From Pseudoblastomonas marina (GTDB lineage: Bacteria; Pseudomonadota; Alphaproteobacteria; Sphingomonadales; Sphingomonadaceae), in contig NZ_BMID01000001.1 in assembly GCF_014641655.1 (NCBI RefSeq), positions 1,478,427 to 1,542,426 of the forward strand: a stretch of DNA of 64,000 bases, in the 5' to 3' direction. The translations under genes and the position numbers were made by a program. Position 1 is the first letter of the stretch. Each line of letters starts with the position of its first letter. Shown here in pieces: positions 55,790-64,000 of the stretch. The notes beneath the pieces are model-generated. The model searched no databases, was not told the origin of the DNA, and saw nothing but the letters and a program-made list of their open reading frames with translations.

Positions 55790-55886
55790 AAAAGGAGCCG
55801 GGCGACCCGTCGCAATTCACCTGGGCTGCTTCCTTCCGGACCTGACCCGGTGAGCGAACGCAAACGTCCACCCGACTCCCAGCGCC
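55790..55886 (-). ncRNA. ffs: signal recognition particle RNA (4.5S type)
   Basis: The minus strand carries the conserved apical domain GGTCCGGAAGGAAGCAGCCC. The outer stem pairs GGAGTCGGG (near 55879) with CCCGGCTCC (55794-55802), and a T-tract (TTTTGATTTTTT) follows as a terminator. Short bacterial form, directly upstream of dnaX, the typical place in alphaproteobacteria. Exact ends are approximate. Confidence 0.95.
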
Positions 55887-55924
55887 CATATGGCGAGGGT
55901 CGGCGTAACTTTCAAGCGTTGCGC

Positions 55925-56203
55925 TTAGCGAAAATTGTCGGCGTAGGCCTGGATCTTGAGCGTCTTTTTGGGCGTCTGGTGGACGCGCGCAGCGATCCCG
56001 TGCTTGGCGGCGTATTCCTGCGCCGCTTCACAGGTGGGGAATTTGAGCACGACCTGCACCTGCGTGTCGCCGCTGCCGGTCCAGCCCATCAGCGGATCGG
56101 CACGGCGCGCCTCGGCGGGCCCGAATTCGAGCACCCACTGATCGGTCTGCGCCTTGCCCGATTGCATCGCGCTCTTGGGACGTTGGTAGATTCTCGCGGC
56201 CAT
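55925..56203 (-). CDS. ETC complex I subunit, NDUFS4-like
   Basis: A 92-residue soluble protein of the ETC_C1_NDUFA4/NDUFS4 family: ARIYQRPKSAMQSGKAQTDQWVLEFGP, then MGWTGSGDTQVQVVLKFPTCEAAQEYAAKHG. This is the alphaproteobacterial homologue of the mitochondrial 18-kDa complex I accessory subunit. It lies apart from any nuo operon. Confidence 0.93.
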   Translation of the reverse strand: MAARIYQRPKSAMQSGKAQTDQWVLEFGPAEARRADPLMGWTGSGDTQVQVVLKFPTCEAAQEYAAKHGIAARVHQTPKKTLKIQAYADNFR

Positions 56204-56217
56204 GCGGCTCCCCTAAT

Positions 56218-58650
56218 TCAGCCACCCGATTTTGCAAAGGCGTTCTTGGTCTTCAAACTCGGCTGTTCGGCCCACGGTTCCTCGGGCCAGCGGTGCTTGG
56301 GATAGCGGCCCTTCATGTCCTTGCGCACGTCGCTCCAGCTACCGCGCCAGAAGGCCGGCAGGTCGGCGGTCGATTGCAGCCGGCGCCCGGCCGGGCTGGT
56401 GAGCTTGATAAGCAGCGGCACCGCCGCCTCCCCACGCCCGATCACCGGGTGCGAATCGAGCCCGAATAGCGCCTGCACCCGCACCTCTGCACTCGGTCCT
56501 GCCGGATCGGCATAGTCGATCGCATGGGTGGTCCCCGCCGGGCTGGTGAATTGGCGCGGCGCGACCGAATCGAGCCGCTGGCGGTCGTCCCAATCGACGA
56601 GGCCGAGCGCGGCGTCGGCGAGACGCCCGGGCGCGATGGCGAGGTCGCGACGATTTTCGAGTAGCGGCGCGAGCCACTGGTCGCCGCTTTCGGCCAGTGC
56701 CTCGGGCGACAGCGCCTCGATCCCGGCATAGCGGGCGCGGGCCAGCAGGGTCGGCGGCAGGAGCTCGGCGATCGTCTCGCGCGCCTTTTCGAGCAGGAAG
56801 GCGGCGACCGCCTCTGCGTCGGGATTCGGATCGGGTTCGCTCGCCAGCGTGATCGCGCCGAGCCGGCGTTCGAGCTTCGCGCGGACCTTGCCTTCCTGCC
56901 AGGCTAGCGTCGAACGGCGATCGAATCGCTCGGGAAGCCATTGTTCGAGCGCTTCGAGCGTCAGCGTGGCCGCCGCCATGATCCGCGCTTCCTTGGCCCT
57001 CCCCTGCGCATCGCCGATCGCGAGCCAATCGGAGCGCGCGAGCGGGCTGGCGGGATCGAGCCGGTAGCCGCGCCCGCCTGCGCTGATCCAGTATTCGCCC
57101 GATTGATCGCGCCGCCGCGCGATGTTCTGCGGCAACCCGGCTGCGAGGATAATCCCGAGCGGGGGAGACGATGCCTGGGCCGGTTTGGCGAGTTTCCCGA
57201 CGCGCTTCGCCCAGCCCTGCGCCAGCCGCCGATGCGCATCGGCCTTGCCGCCGCGCTGTCCGTTCCAGCGCGACAGGCGCTGCTCCAAATCCTCGCCCCG
57301 TCCGCCGAGCGTGCGATCCTGCAGCAGGGCGACCAGCTTCGCCGCGTCCTCGCCCACGCCGTGTTCCGCCCCGAACAGCAGCATCGCGCCGTGCTGCGGG
57401 CCCATCGGAAGCTGGGCGAGCGACCTGCCGCGCGGTGTTATGCCGCCCTCCGCTTCGAGCGCATCGAGCGCCATGAGCCGTTCGCGCGCGCTCGCCATCG
57501 CCGCTACCGGCGGCCGATCGAGCCAGGCGAGCTGGTCGGCGCTCGCGCCCCATTCGGCCAGACCCAGTGCGAGCGGGGCGAGATCGGCGGTCTCGACCTC
57601 GGGCGGATCGTAGGCCGGGCGACCGGCGTGCGCGGCAGCATTCCACAGGCGATAGGCAACGCCGGGGCCCTGCCGCGCGGCACGGCCCGCGCGCTGATCG
57701 GCGCTGGCGCGGCTTGCCTGCACGGTCACCAGCCGCGTGGTGCCCGCGGCCGGATCGAACTCAGCACGGCGCGAGAGCCCTGCATCGACCACGACCGAAA
57801 CCCCGTCGAGCGTGACCGAGCTTTCGGCGATCGCGCTCGCCAGCACGATCCTGCGCCGGCCGTCGGGATCGCGCCGGATCGCCCCGCGCTGCCCCGCCGG
57901 ATCGACCTGTCCGTGCAACGGCAGCACCGGCACGTCCGGAAGGCGCCTTTCGAGCCGTTCGCGGGTGCGTTCGATCTCGCCGAATCCTGGCAGGAAGGCG
58001 AGCAGGTCGCCCTCCTCGGCCTTCCACGCGGTCGCCACCGCATCGGCCATCGCGTCCTCGATCCGCAGCTCGGGCTTCGCGCCGAGCCATTCGATCCGCA
58101 GCGGATGCGCGCGGCCCTCGCTCTCGACCACCGGGGCATCGCCCATCAGCGCCGCGAAGCGGGCCCCGTCGATCGTCGCCGACATCACGACGATCCGCAG
58201 GTCCTCGCGCAGCGCGCCCTGGCTCTCGAGCGCGAGCGCCAGGCCGAAATCGCTGTCGAGATGGCGTTCGTGCGCCTCGTCGAACAGCACCGCAGAAACG
58301 CCCGCAAGCTCGGGATCATCGCGGATCGTGGCGACGAAGATCGCCTCGGTCATCACCAGCACGCGGGTGTTCGCCGAGCGCCTCGTGTCGAGCCGGGTGA
58401 GATAGCCGATCGTTTCGCCCGGTTTCTCGCCGCGCAATTCGGCCATCCGCTCGGCCGCTGCGCGCGCGGCCACCCGCCGCGGGCTCAAGAGAATCACCGT
58501 GCCCTCGCACCAGTCCTCATCGAGCAGCGCGGGGGCGACACTGGTGGTCTTGCCCGCCCCAGGTGGCGCGACGAGCACCGCCGACGACCGCGCGCGCAAA
58601 TGCGCGAGCAGATCGGGCAGGACGTCGTGGATGGGGAGGTCTGCGCTCAT
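56218..58650 (-). CDS. hrpB: ATP-dependent helicase HrpB
   Basis: An 810-residue DEAH/RHA helicase: APPGAGKTTSVAP (motif I), FDEAHERHLDSD (motif II), MSATIDG (III), and QRAGRAARQGPG (VI), followed by the HA2 and HrpB-specific C-terminal domains. ATG at 58650 fits the family N terminus; in-frame sequence upstream is not conserved-looking. Cellular role poorly known. Confidence 0.95.
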   Translation of the reverse strand: MSADLPIHDVLPDLLAHLRARSSAVLVAPPGAGKTTSVAPALLDEDWCEGTVILLSPRRVAARAAAERMAELRGEKPGETIGYLTRLDTRRSANTRVLVMTEAIFVATIRDDPELAGVSAVLFDEAHERHLDSDFGLALALESQGALREDLRIVVMSATIDGARFAALMGDAPVVESEGRAHPLRIEWLGAKPELRIEDAMADAVATAWKAEEGDLLAFLPGFGEIERTRERLERRLPDVPVLPLHGQVDPAGQRGAIRRDPDGRRRIVLASAIAESSVTLDGVSVVVDAGLSRRAEFDPAAGTTRLVTVQASRASADQRAGRAARQGPGVAYRLWNAAAHAGRPAYDPPEVETADLAPLALGLAEWGASADQLAWLDRPPVAAMASARERLMALDALEAEGGITPRGRSLAQLPMGPQHGAMLLFGAEHGVGEDAAKLVALLQDRTLGGRGEDLEQRLSRWNGQRGGKADAHRRLAQGWAKRVGKLAKPAQASSPPLGIILAAGLPQNIARRRDQSGEYWISAGGRGYRLDPASPLARSDWLAIGDAQGRAKEARIMAAATLTLEALEQWLPERFDRRSTLAWQEGKVRAKLERRLGAITLASEPDPNPDAEAVAAFLLEKARETIAELLPPTLLARARYAGIEALSPEALAESGDQWLAPLLENRRDLAIAPGRLADAALGLVDWDDRQRLDSVAPRQFTSPAGTTHAIDYADPAGPSAEVRVQALFGLDSHPVIGRGEAAVPLLIKLTSPAGRRLQSTADLPAFWRGSWSDVRKDMKGRYPKHRWPEEPWAEQPSLKTKNAFAKSGG

Positions 58651-58718
58651 TTCCAGCGGGTTCTTACATAGTCCTCGCAGGGATTCACAAACCCCGTGCA
58701 TGTCCCTAGGGTCGCTGC

Positions 58719-58877
58719 ATGCGCGAATTGCTCGAGATCGTGGTGGGGCTGACCACCGGGATCCTGATCAGCGGAATGCTGGTCGGGGTGGTGATCCTCG
58801 GCGCCTGTGCGCTCGCCGGGGGCGGTTGCTGGTATCTGTGGAAGCGCCGCGCAAGGGAGCGAGTCTCGAAGGACTAG
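58719..58877 (+). CDS. putative 52-residue single-TM protein
   Basis: MRELLEIVVGLTTG is followed by a long hydrophobic Gly-rich helix (GMLVGVVILGACALAGGGCW) and a basic tail (KRRARERVSKD): inside-positive membrane anchor topology. AGGG lies 7 bp before the ATG. Its stop overlaps by 4 bp the end of the convergent ispB gene. Not recognised. Confidence 0.5.
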   Translation: MRELLEIVVGLTTGILISGMLVGVVILGACALAGGGCWYLWKRRARERVSKD

Positions 58878-59887
58878 AACCGGCGCGAGACCGCGAACAG
58901 CGCGGCTTCCTCCATCGCGTCGCGCGCTGCGTTCTGGCGGAAGCAGCCGATCGCGTCGATCGCGCGTTGGACGAAATGGCGCGCCCGTTCGCGGGTCGCC
59001 TCGACGCAATCGTGCTTGGCAATCAGCCGCACCGCTTCGGCGAGATCCTCGTCCGTCGAACGCCGCCCGGCGATCGCGTCCTTCCAGAACGCGCGCTCGG
59101 CCTCGTCGCCGCGGGCATAGGCGAGGATCACCGGGAGCGTCATCTTGCCTTCGCGGAAATCGTCGCCGCGGCCCTTGCCCATCTCGTCGGCACTCGAATC
59201 GTAATCGATCGCATCGTCGACCAGCTGGAACGCGATACCGAGATTGCGGCCATAGGCGTCGAGCGCCTGTTCCTCGGCCTCGCCGCGCTCGGCGACGACG
59301 GCGGAGATGCGGCAGGCGGCGGCGAACAGCGCGGCGGTCTTCGCGCCGATGATGTTGAGATAGCGTTCTTCGCTGGTTTCGATCTGGCGCTGCGCGGTGA
59401 GCTGGTCGACCTCGCCCGCGGCGATCACCGCGCTGGCATTCGAGAGGATCTTGAGCACCTTGAGGCTGCCGTCCTCTACCATCAGTTCGAAGCTGCGGCT
59501 GAACAGGAAATCGCCGACCAGCACGCTCGCCGGATTGCCGAAGACGAGGTTGGCGGTCTTCTTGCCGCGGCGCAGGTCCGACCCGTCCACCACGTCGTCG
59601 TGCAGGAGCGTCGCGGTGTGGATGAACTCGACGCTGGCGGCGAGCTTGTGGTGCCGGTCGCCTTCATATTCGAGCAGCGCCGCACTCGCGAGCGTGAGCA
59701 TCGGGCGCATTCGCTTGCCGCCGCCGGAGATCAGGTGGCCGGCGAGCGTGGGGATCAGCGGAATGTCGCTCTGCATCCGGTCGAGGATGATGTGATTGAC
59801 CGAATTCATGCCGCTCGCGGTCAGCGAGAGGAGCGGATCGAGCGAGGGATTTTCCCTCCGCGGAAGGGGAATAACGTCTGCAGACAT
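58874..59887 (-). CDS. ispB: polyprenyl diphosphate synthase (octa/decaprenyl, ubiquinone side chain)
   Basis: A 337-residue E-type prenyltransferase. The first Asp-rich motif is D97-D98-V-V-D101 (LLHDDVVDGSDLRRG), the second DDAIDYD, with GGGKRMRPML at the start of the fold. The likely product is the quinone side chain. ATG at 59887 follows a strong hairpin by only a few bases, leaving no ribosome site. Confidence 0.93.
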   Translation of the reverse strand: MSADVIPLPRRENPSLDPLLSLTASGMNSVNHIILDRMQSDIPLIPTLAGHLISGGGKRMRPMLTLASAALLEYEGDRHHKLAASVEFIHTATLLHDDVVDGSDLRRGKKTANLVFGNPASVLVGDFLFSRSFELMVEDGSLKVLKILSNASAVIAAGEVDQLTAQRQIETSEERYLNIIGAKTAALFAAACRISAVVAERGEAEEQALDAYGRNLGIAFQLVDDAIDYDSSADEMGKGRGDDFREGKMTLPVILAYARGDEAERAFWKDAIAGRRSTDEDLAEAVRLIAKHDCVEATRERARHFVQRAIDAIGCFRQNAARDAMEEAALFAVSRRF

Positions 59888-59890
59888 GAC

Positions 59891-59921
59891 AAAGCCGCCG
59901 TGCACACAGCCCGGCGGCTTT
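59891..59921 (-). terminator. hairpin after the lipoprotein gene, touching the ispB start
   Basis: A 10-bp stem AAAGCCGCCG/CGGCGGCTTT with an 11-nt loop on either strand. It lies 37 bp after the lipoprotein stop and ends 3 bp before the ispB ATG. It could terminate the upstream transcript or mask ispB translation. Confidence 0.6.
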
Positions 59922-59957
59922 GCAAGAATATTGCGCGCAACGGCGCTTGCTACGAGA

Positions 59958-60779
59958 TCAATCGGGTTCCTTGCGCGGAGCCCCGTTATTGCGGCTGGGT
60001 GCCTGGCGGCGTTCGGTGCGGGGTGCGGGCGCCGGTGCCGGCGTCGCCGCGCGGCGGGTGGGTGCCTGGGCCTGGGGACGGGCGGGTGCCTGCGCACTGG
60101 GCTGCGGCGCAGGTGCGGGCGCGGCGCGACGCTGGGACACCGGCGGGGTTACCGCCTGCCGCTGGCGGCGCTGCTGGACCTGCCGATCGACGGGCGCCGG
60201 ACGGCTTTCGCTGACGCGGTCGCGGCCGCGTACGCCGCGTTCGATACCGCGCGCTTCGCGGCGATCGACCTCCTGCTGCACGCGCGGCGTGACCCGGCGC
60301 TGGACACTGCCCTGCTCGGCACCGCGCTGATCGGCGCGACGCTCTTCCCGGCGCTCCTCGCGGCGCTCGGCCCTGCGTTCGCTGCGCCGTTCCCCGCGGC
60401 GCTCGGCCCGGCGATCGCGGCGCTGGTCGCGATAGCGACCGTCGTCGCCGCGGGTGTAGCCCGCCCAGTTCTCGCGGATGTCGCGCGCGACGCTGCGCTC
60501 ACGGTAATAGGCGCGGCGGCGTTCCCAGTGGCGGCGATGGCGGTCGGACCAGCGATGGCGCTTGCCCCAGCTGTCGTAGACGTAATAGCCGGTACCCGGG
60601 TAATAATAGCTGTCGTACCAGCCGTAATAGTAGTCGTCGTAATACGGGTCGTAATAGCCGTTGTCGTAATACGGGTCATACGGGTCGCCATACACGCCAT
60701 AGAGACCCAGCGTGCTGCATCCGCCGAGCGTGGCAGCGGCCATAGCGACTATTGCGGGCTTGATGATGGATGTTCTCAC
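59958..60779 (-). CDS. Tyr/Arg-rich low-complexity lipoprotein
   Basis: A 273-residue protein with a lipobox (AAATLGG-Cys21). Residues 25-70 are dominated by Tyr, Asp and Gly (YDPYYDNGYYDPYYDDYYYG), about 85-165 by Arg/Glu/Asp repeats (RRAERRGERRSERRAERREE), and the rest by Pro/Ala/Arg/Gln. No family recognised; it resembles other disordered, highly charged envelope proteins of sphingomonads in composition only. A terminator-like hairpin follows. Confidence 0.75.
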   Translation of the reverse strand: MRTSIIKPAIVAMAAATLGGCSTLGLYGVYGDPYDPYYDNGYYDPYYDDYYYGWYDSYYYPGTGYYVYDSWGKRHRWSDRHRRHWERRRAYYRERSVARDIRENWAGYTRGDDGRYRDQRRDRRAERRGERRSERRAERREERREERRADQRGAEQGSVQRRVTPRVQQEVDRREARGIERGVRGRDRVSESRPAPVDRQVQQRRQRQAVTPPVSQRRAAPAPAPQPSAQAPARPQAQAPTRRAATPAPAPAPRTERRQAPSRNNGAPRKEPD

Positions 60780-60862
60780 GATAATTCCCCTGCCTGTTCG
60801 ACGGTGCCTTCGTTCATAAAGAACGGGGGTTGAATGAACGATGAACTGAAGTCTCCCTGCGA

Positions 60863-62692
60863 TCAGTCGTTCGCCGCGGTGTTCGAGGCTTGCTGCGCCA
60901 ATTGCCAGTCGGTGGCCACGAGATTGCGGTAAATCCGGCTGAAGCGCCGGGCAAGGCGACTGGCCTCGAGATCGGTGGCCTGGCGCTCGGTCAGCGTCGC
61001 GATCCGGCGACCCGCATCGCGAAACCAGTGCCGCGCCGTGCGCGCCGAAGATGCGCGCAGGCTGTAGATTTCACCCAGCGCGCCCAACCGGTCGATCATC
61101 ACCGGGCTACGATCGCTGAACTCGCGCCGCATCAGCGGCAGCATCGGCAGGAAACGCGCGATCGCCGCATCGACCTTGCCAGTCCCCGCCAGCGCTTCCG
61201 CCCCGCCGGTCTCGCACATCACGATATCGCCGCGATAGCCGGGGGCATGTTGCCGGAACAGGGCGGCGCAATTTTCGAACCGCGCCAACGCCTCGGCATG
61301 GCGCTGCTGGAGCAGGTAGATGCGGCCGAGCAGTCCTTGCGACACCGCTTCATTCGCCTTCAGCCAGCCTTCCAGCCCGGAGAATTCCCTGATTGCGGCC
61401 AACAACGCGATCTCGGCCTGCGGGGGATCGGCGAGCGTCAGGCTGCGCCCGCGGACATATTGGACCACGCCGCGCTGGAGAGCGAGGTCCGCTTTCGAAC
61501 CAGTCAGGATCGCATCGGCCCGGGCGATCAACGGCGCGGCCTCGTCGGGACGGCCCAGGTCGAGGAACAGGTTGGCGAGCGCGGTCAGCGCGTCTGCGCG
61601 CTGCGCAAGGTCGCCGCTTCGATCGGCCAGCTCGAGCCGCGCCCGCGCGATATCGTCGGCCAGCGCGGGAAGGCCCGCATCGTAGGCCCATTTCACCAGT
61701 TCGCCGAGACGCTGGAGGCGCAGCGGAGGTGCGACCGCCTCGTATTGCGCCAGCGCCTGGCGCAGCAACGCCTCGGCCCGGTCCGCCCGCCCGATCCGGC
61801 TATTGAGGTCGGCCACGCGCATCATGTCCATCGCAATCTCGGCCGGATCGTCGCCCAGCTGCAGGCGATAATCGACGCGCTGCTGCATGGTGACGATCGC
61901 CGCTTCGAAGCGACCGGCATTGTCGTGCAGGTTGGTCTGGTTGAGCAGGCTGGCGACCAACAGTCCGTCGCCGAGATCGCCCCGTGCGCGATAGGTGTCG
62001 ATGATCCGTCCATAAAGCGCCGTCGCCCGCTCGGCCTCGCCCGTCCCGGCCAGCGCATAGGCAAGGTCGAACAGCGGCACCGCCAGGCGATATCCATCCT
62101 CCTCGCTGCCCGTATCGACGCGCGCGAGATAGGCCTCCAGCAACGGGATCGCCTCCGCATGGCGGCCCTGCCAGCGCAGGATCGTACCGAGCCGAAGCGA
62201 CCATTCGACGGCCAGCTCCTCGCGTTCCGCTTCGGTGAAATCGGAGAAGGCCAGTGCCTGGAGCGATTCGCGGCGCAGGCGTTCCGCCTCCTCGTAACGG
62301 CTGGCGGATTCCAGCGCGTGGGCATAATCGTCGAGCGACGTCGCCAGCAATTCGGGCCTCGAGGCGCGATAGGCCGCGATCGCGGCCTCGAAAGCGGCGA
62401 ACCCCTCTTCCGTGCGCTCGCTGCGATCGAGCACCAGCGCCAGTTGCAGGCTGGCGTTGCCGGTCGCCCAGTGGAGCGGACCGAGCGCGGCGGTCCGCAG
62501 CGCAAGCGCCTCCCGGAAGCGGCGCTCGGCGAGTTCCTCATCCCCCGCTTCGCCTGCCGCCTGGCCTTCGCGCATCGCCGCGAGCGAACGTTCGATACGT
62601 GGCTCGGTTTCGTCGAGTTCGTAGGACTGAGCGTGGGCAGGCGCGACGCATAACGCGGCGACAGCGGCCAGCAGGAGGAAAATCTCGCGCAT
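60863..62692 (-). CDS. secreted tetratricopeptide-repeat protein
   Basis: A 609-residue protein with signal peptide (LLLAAVAALCVAPAHAQ) and many TPR-like helix pairs from about 30 to 560 (EERRFREALALRTAALGPLHWATGNASLQLAL-like units). The N-terminal unit is of the kinesin-light-chain type. The C terminus resembles the spacer region of CHAT-domain proteins but no CHAT protease follows. Periplasmic scaffold role inferred. 43 bp after the histidine kinase gene on the same strand, so probably co-transcribed. Confidence 0.75.
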   Translation of the reverse strand: MREIFLLLAAVAALCVAPAHAQSYELDETEPRIERSLAAMREGQAAGEAGDEELAERRFREALALRTAALGPLHWATGNASLQLALVLDRSERTEEGFAAFEAAIAAYRASRPELLATSLDDYAHALESASRYEEAERLRRESLQALAFSDFTEAEREELAVEWSLRLGTILRWQGRHAEAIPLLEAYLARVDTGSEEDGYRLAVPLFDLAYALAGTGEAERATALYGRIIDTYRARGDLGDGLLVASLLNQTNLHDNAGRFEAAIVTMQQRVDYRLQLGDDPAEIAMDMMRVADLNSRIGRADRAEALLRQALAQYEAVAPPLRLQRLGELVKWAYDAGLPALADDIARARLELADRSGDLAQRADALTALANLFLDLGRPDEAAPLIARADAILTGSKADLALQRGVVQYVRGRSLTLADPPQAEIALLAAIREFSGLEGWLKANEAVSQGLLGRIYLLQQRHAEALARFENCAALFRQHAPGYRGDIVMCETGGAEALAGTGKVDAAIARFLPMLPLMRREFSDRSPVMIDRLGALGEIYSLRASSARTARHWFRDAGRRIATLTERQATDLEASRLARRFSRIYRNLVATDWQLAQQASNTAAND

Positions 62693-62735
62693 GCGCCGCC
62701 TTATTCCGTCCCCGGCGCGGAAAAAAGCGACCAGA

Positions 62736-64000
62736 TCAGTCGTCGCGCGCATTCTTCGAGCGGGGCAGGCGAAGGACCACGTGCAGGCCGCCGAGGTCCT
62801 CGCTCTCGAGCAGCTCGGCGCCGCCGCCGTAGATCTCCGCCACGTCGCGCACGATCGCGAGGCCGAGGCCGGTGCCGGGCTTGCCGGTGTCTAGCCTCGC
62901 GCCGCGATCGAAGATCCGGATGCGGTCCTTTTCGGGGATGCCGAGCCCGTCATCCTCGATCCAGATGTCGCAGAAATCGGGATCGTCGGGCTGCGCGTCG
63001 ACCGTGACGAAGACCGAACCGCCGCCATACTTGGCGGCGTTCTCGATCAGATTGCCGAGGATTTCGTCGAGATCCTGCCGCTCGATCGCGACCAGCGCCT
63101 GCTTGTTGCCGTCGAGGTCGAAGCGGGTGTCCTCGTAAAGCCGGGTCACCGCGCGCAACACGCTTTCGGCACTCGGCCAGACCGCGGCGCGCGACAGGCC
63201 GGTGGCGCGCCGCCCGACCGCGCGGGCGCGGGCCAGGTGGTGCTCGACCTGCCGTTGCATCACGCGGGTCTCTCGGTGGACCAGCTTGGAGAGGTCGGGA
63301 TCGCGCGCGGTCGCCGCGTTTACCAGCACGGTCAGCGGGGTCTTGAGCGCATGCGCGAGATTGCCCGCATGCATGCGCGCTTCCTCGGCCTGCTTTTCCG
63401 AATGCGCGAGCAACCCGTTCAATTCGGTCACCATCGGCTGGACTTCGAGCGGGAGCGGCTCGGTGACGCGGTGCTCGTCGCCCCCGCGCATGCGCTGGAT
63501 CGCACGCCGCACGCGCCGCAGTGGGGACAGGCCGTAATAGACCTGCAGCCAGGCTAGCAGGACCAGCCCGAAACCAAGGATGATGAACGACCAGAACAGG
63601 ATCGAGCGGATCTCGGCGATCTCGGCCTCGAGCTCGGCGCGGTCGGCGGCGACCGCGAAGGTCCAGTCGCTGGCGCTGCCGGGCAGCGTGGTCGACCGCT
63701 CGACGATGCGGAGCCTCTCGCCCTCGAACTGATCGCTGTTGTAATAGACCGGCTCGGCCTGGGTATGATCGCTGCGCAGGGTCAGCGTGCGGTCCCACAG
63801 CGAGCGCGAGGGCCAGGGTTCCTTGTCGGTCCCGTCGATCTGCCAGTAGAGCCCGCTATTGGGTTCGAGGAATCGCTGGTCGCCGAGCACGCGGTTGAAC
63901 CAGACGTCGCCCTCGGCATCGATTTCGGCCGAGCCGACCATCGAGGTGAGGATGTAGTTCAATCGTTCGTCGAGATTGCGCTCGAGCAGATTGGTGATGG
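62736..64000 (-). CDS. sensor histidine kinase, 5' truncated by the window edge
   Basis: At least 421 codons; the frame stays open to the right edge, and a TTG at 63962 is probably internal. The visible N-terminal part is a periplasmic sensor with NYILTSMVGSAEIDAEGDVW, then a TM helix (ILFWSFIILGFGLVLLAWL), HAMP, the His box NLAHALKTPLTVLVNAA, and an ATPase domain with NLIENAAKYGGG, DDGLGIP and GTGLGLAIV. The PhoQ/CvrS-like layout suggests cation or envelope sensing. The partner regulator probably lies just outside. Confidence 0.9.
   Translation of the reverse strand, partial: ITNLLERNLDERLNYILTSMVGSAEIDAEGDVWFNRVLGDQRFLEPNSGLYWQIDGTDKEPWPSRSLWDRTLTLRSDHTQAEPVYYNSDQFEGERLRIVERSTTLPGSASDWTFAVAADRAELEAEIAEIRSILFWSFIILGFGLVLLAWLQVYYGLSPLRRVRRAIQRMRGGDEHRVTEPLPLEVQPMVTELNGLLAHSEKQAEEARMHAGNLAHALKTPLTVLVNAATARDPDLSKLVHRETRVMQRQVEHHLARARAVGRRATGLSRAAVWPSAESVLRAVTRLYEDTRFDLDGNKQALVAIERQDLDEILGNLIENAAKYGGGSVFVTVDAQPDDPDFCDIWIEDDGLGIPEKDRIRIFDRGARLDTGKPGTGLGLAIVRDVAEIYGGGAELLESEDLGGLHVVLRLPRSKNARDD

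Noticed and set aside
56941-58671. A 576-codon frame antisense to hrpB
   Set aside because: Arg-rich shadow of the helicase gene with no conserved features.
60890-62653. A 587-codon frame antisense to the TPR protein
   Set aside because: Opposite strand has a signal peptide and TPR pattern; this frame has neither.

Overview
The window looks like a chromosomal segment from a high-G+C alphaproteobacterium, most likely Sphingomonadales and probably the Erythrobacteraceae. The reasons are protein character (BamA, RseP, Dxr, OxyR, a small CsbD protein, an NDUFS4-type complex I subunit), gene order (dnaX next to the SRP RNA; rpsB-tsf and pyrH-frr-uppS-cdsA-dxr-rseP-bamA-ompH-fabZ on one strand), a fabZ region without lpxD or lpxA, and a tRNA-His that keeps the G-1:C73 pair. 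These are judgements from reading the sequence; no database search was possible.

Layout. 1-5.1 kb: end of a probable serine hydrolase, a DUF2383 protein, aspS, rnd and oxyR. 5.1-9.8 kb: an accessory block of visibly lower G+C with long non-coding stretches and dispersed repeats. It holds a single-domain response regulator convergent with an HWE-type histidine kinase, then a coupled ATP-grasp ligase and LLM flavin monooxygenase pair that sits between two perfect 34-bp direct repeats. 9.8-16.5 kb: a short CDF transporter, pgsA, an LplT-like MFS protein, a TPP enzyme, CsbD, EVE and isopenicillin-N-synthase-like proteins. 16.5-21.8 kb: a GGDEF-EAL protein, then the tightly packed dapF-mtaB-ftsY-yciB run. 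21.8-28.7 kb: kup and the cytochrome c maturation operon ccmCDEFGHI. 28.8-31.5 kb: an amino-acid dehydrogenase, tRNA-His, a prolyl-hydroxylase/DksA-like pair and rpmE.

31.5-43.9 kb is the envelope and translation cluster (fabZ, ompH, bamA, rseP, dxr, cdsA, uppS, frr, pyrH, tsf, rpsB), interrupted by an opposite-strand MFS gene. 44.3-46 kb holds pssA and psd, which with pgsA, cdsA and the LplT-like protein cover much of phospholipid synthesis. 46.1-48.8 kb is a reactive-sulfur operon (persulfide-dioxygenase-like hydrolase, two half-size YeeE/YedE proteins, a TauE/SafE permease) behind a promoter whose -10 lies inside a perfect inverted repeat. 48.9-64 kb: tRNA-Tyr, rlmB, HU, lon, a TonB-C-like periplasmic protein, ybaB-dnaX-SRP RNA, an NDUFS4-like subunit, hrpB, a polyprenyl diphosphate synthase, a Tyr/Arg-rich lipoprotein, a TPR protein and a truncated sensor kinase.

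The most unusual items are the repeat-flanked ATP-grasp/LLM cassette, a canonical EF-hand loop inside the OmpH/Skp homologue together with DxDxDG-type loops in the adjacent BamA barrel, the sulfur operon with its operator-like palindrome, and several small or low-complexity proteins of unknown role. No rRNA, CRISPR array or insertion sequence was seen.
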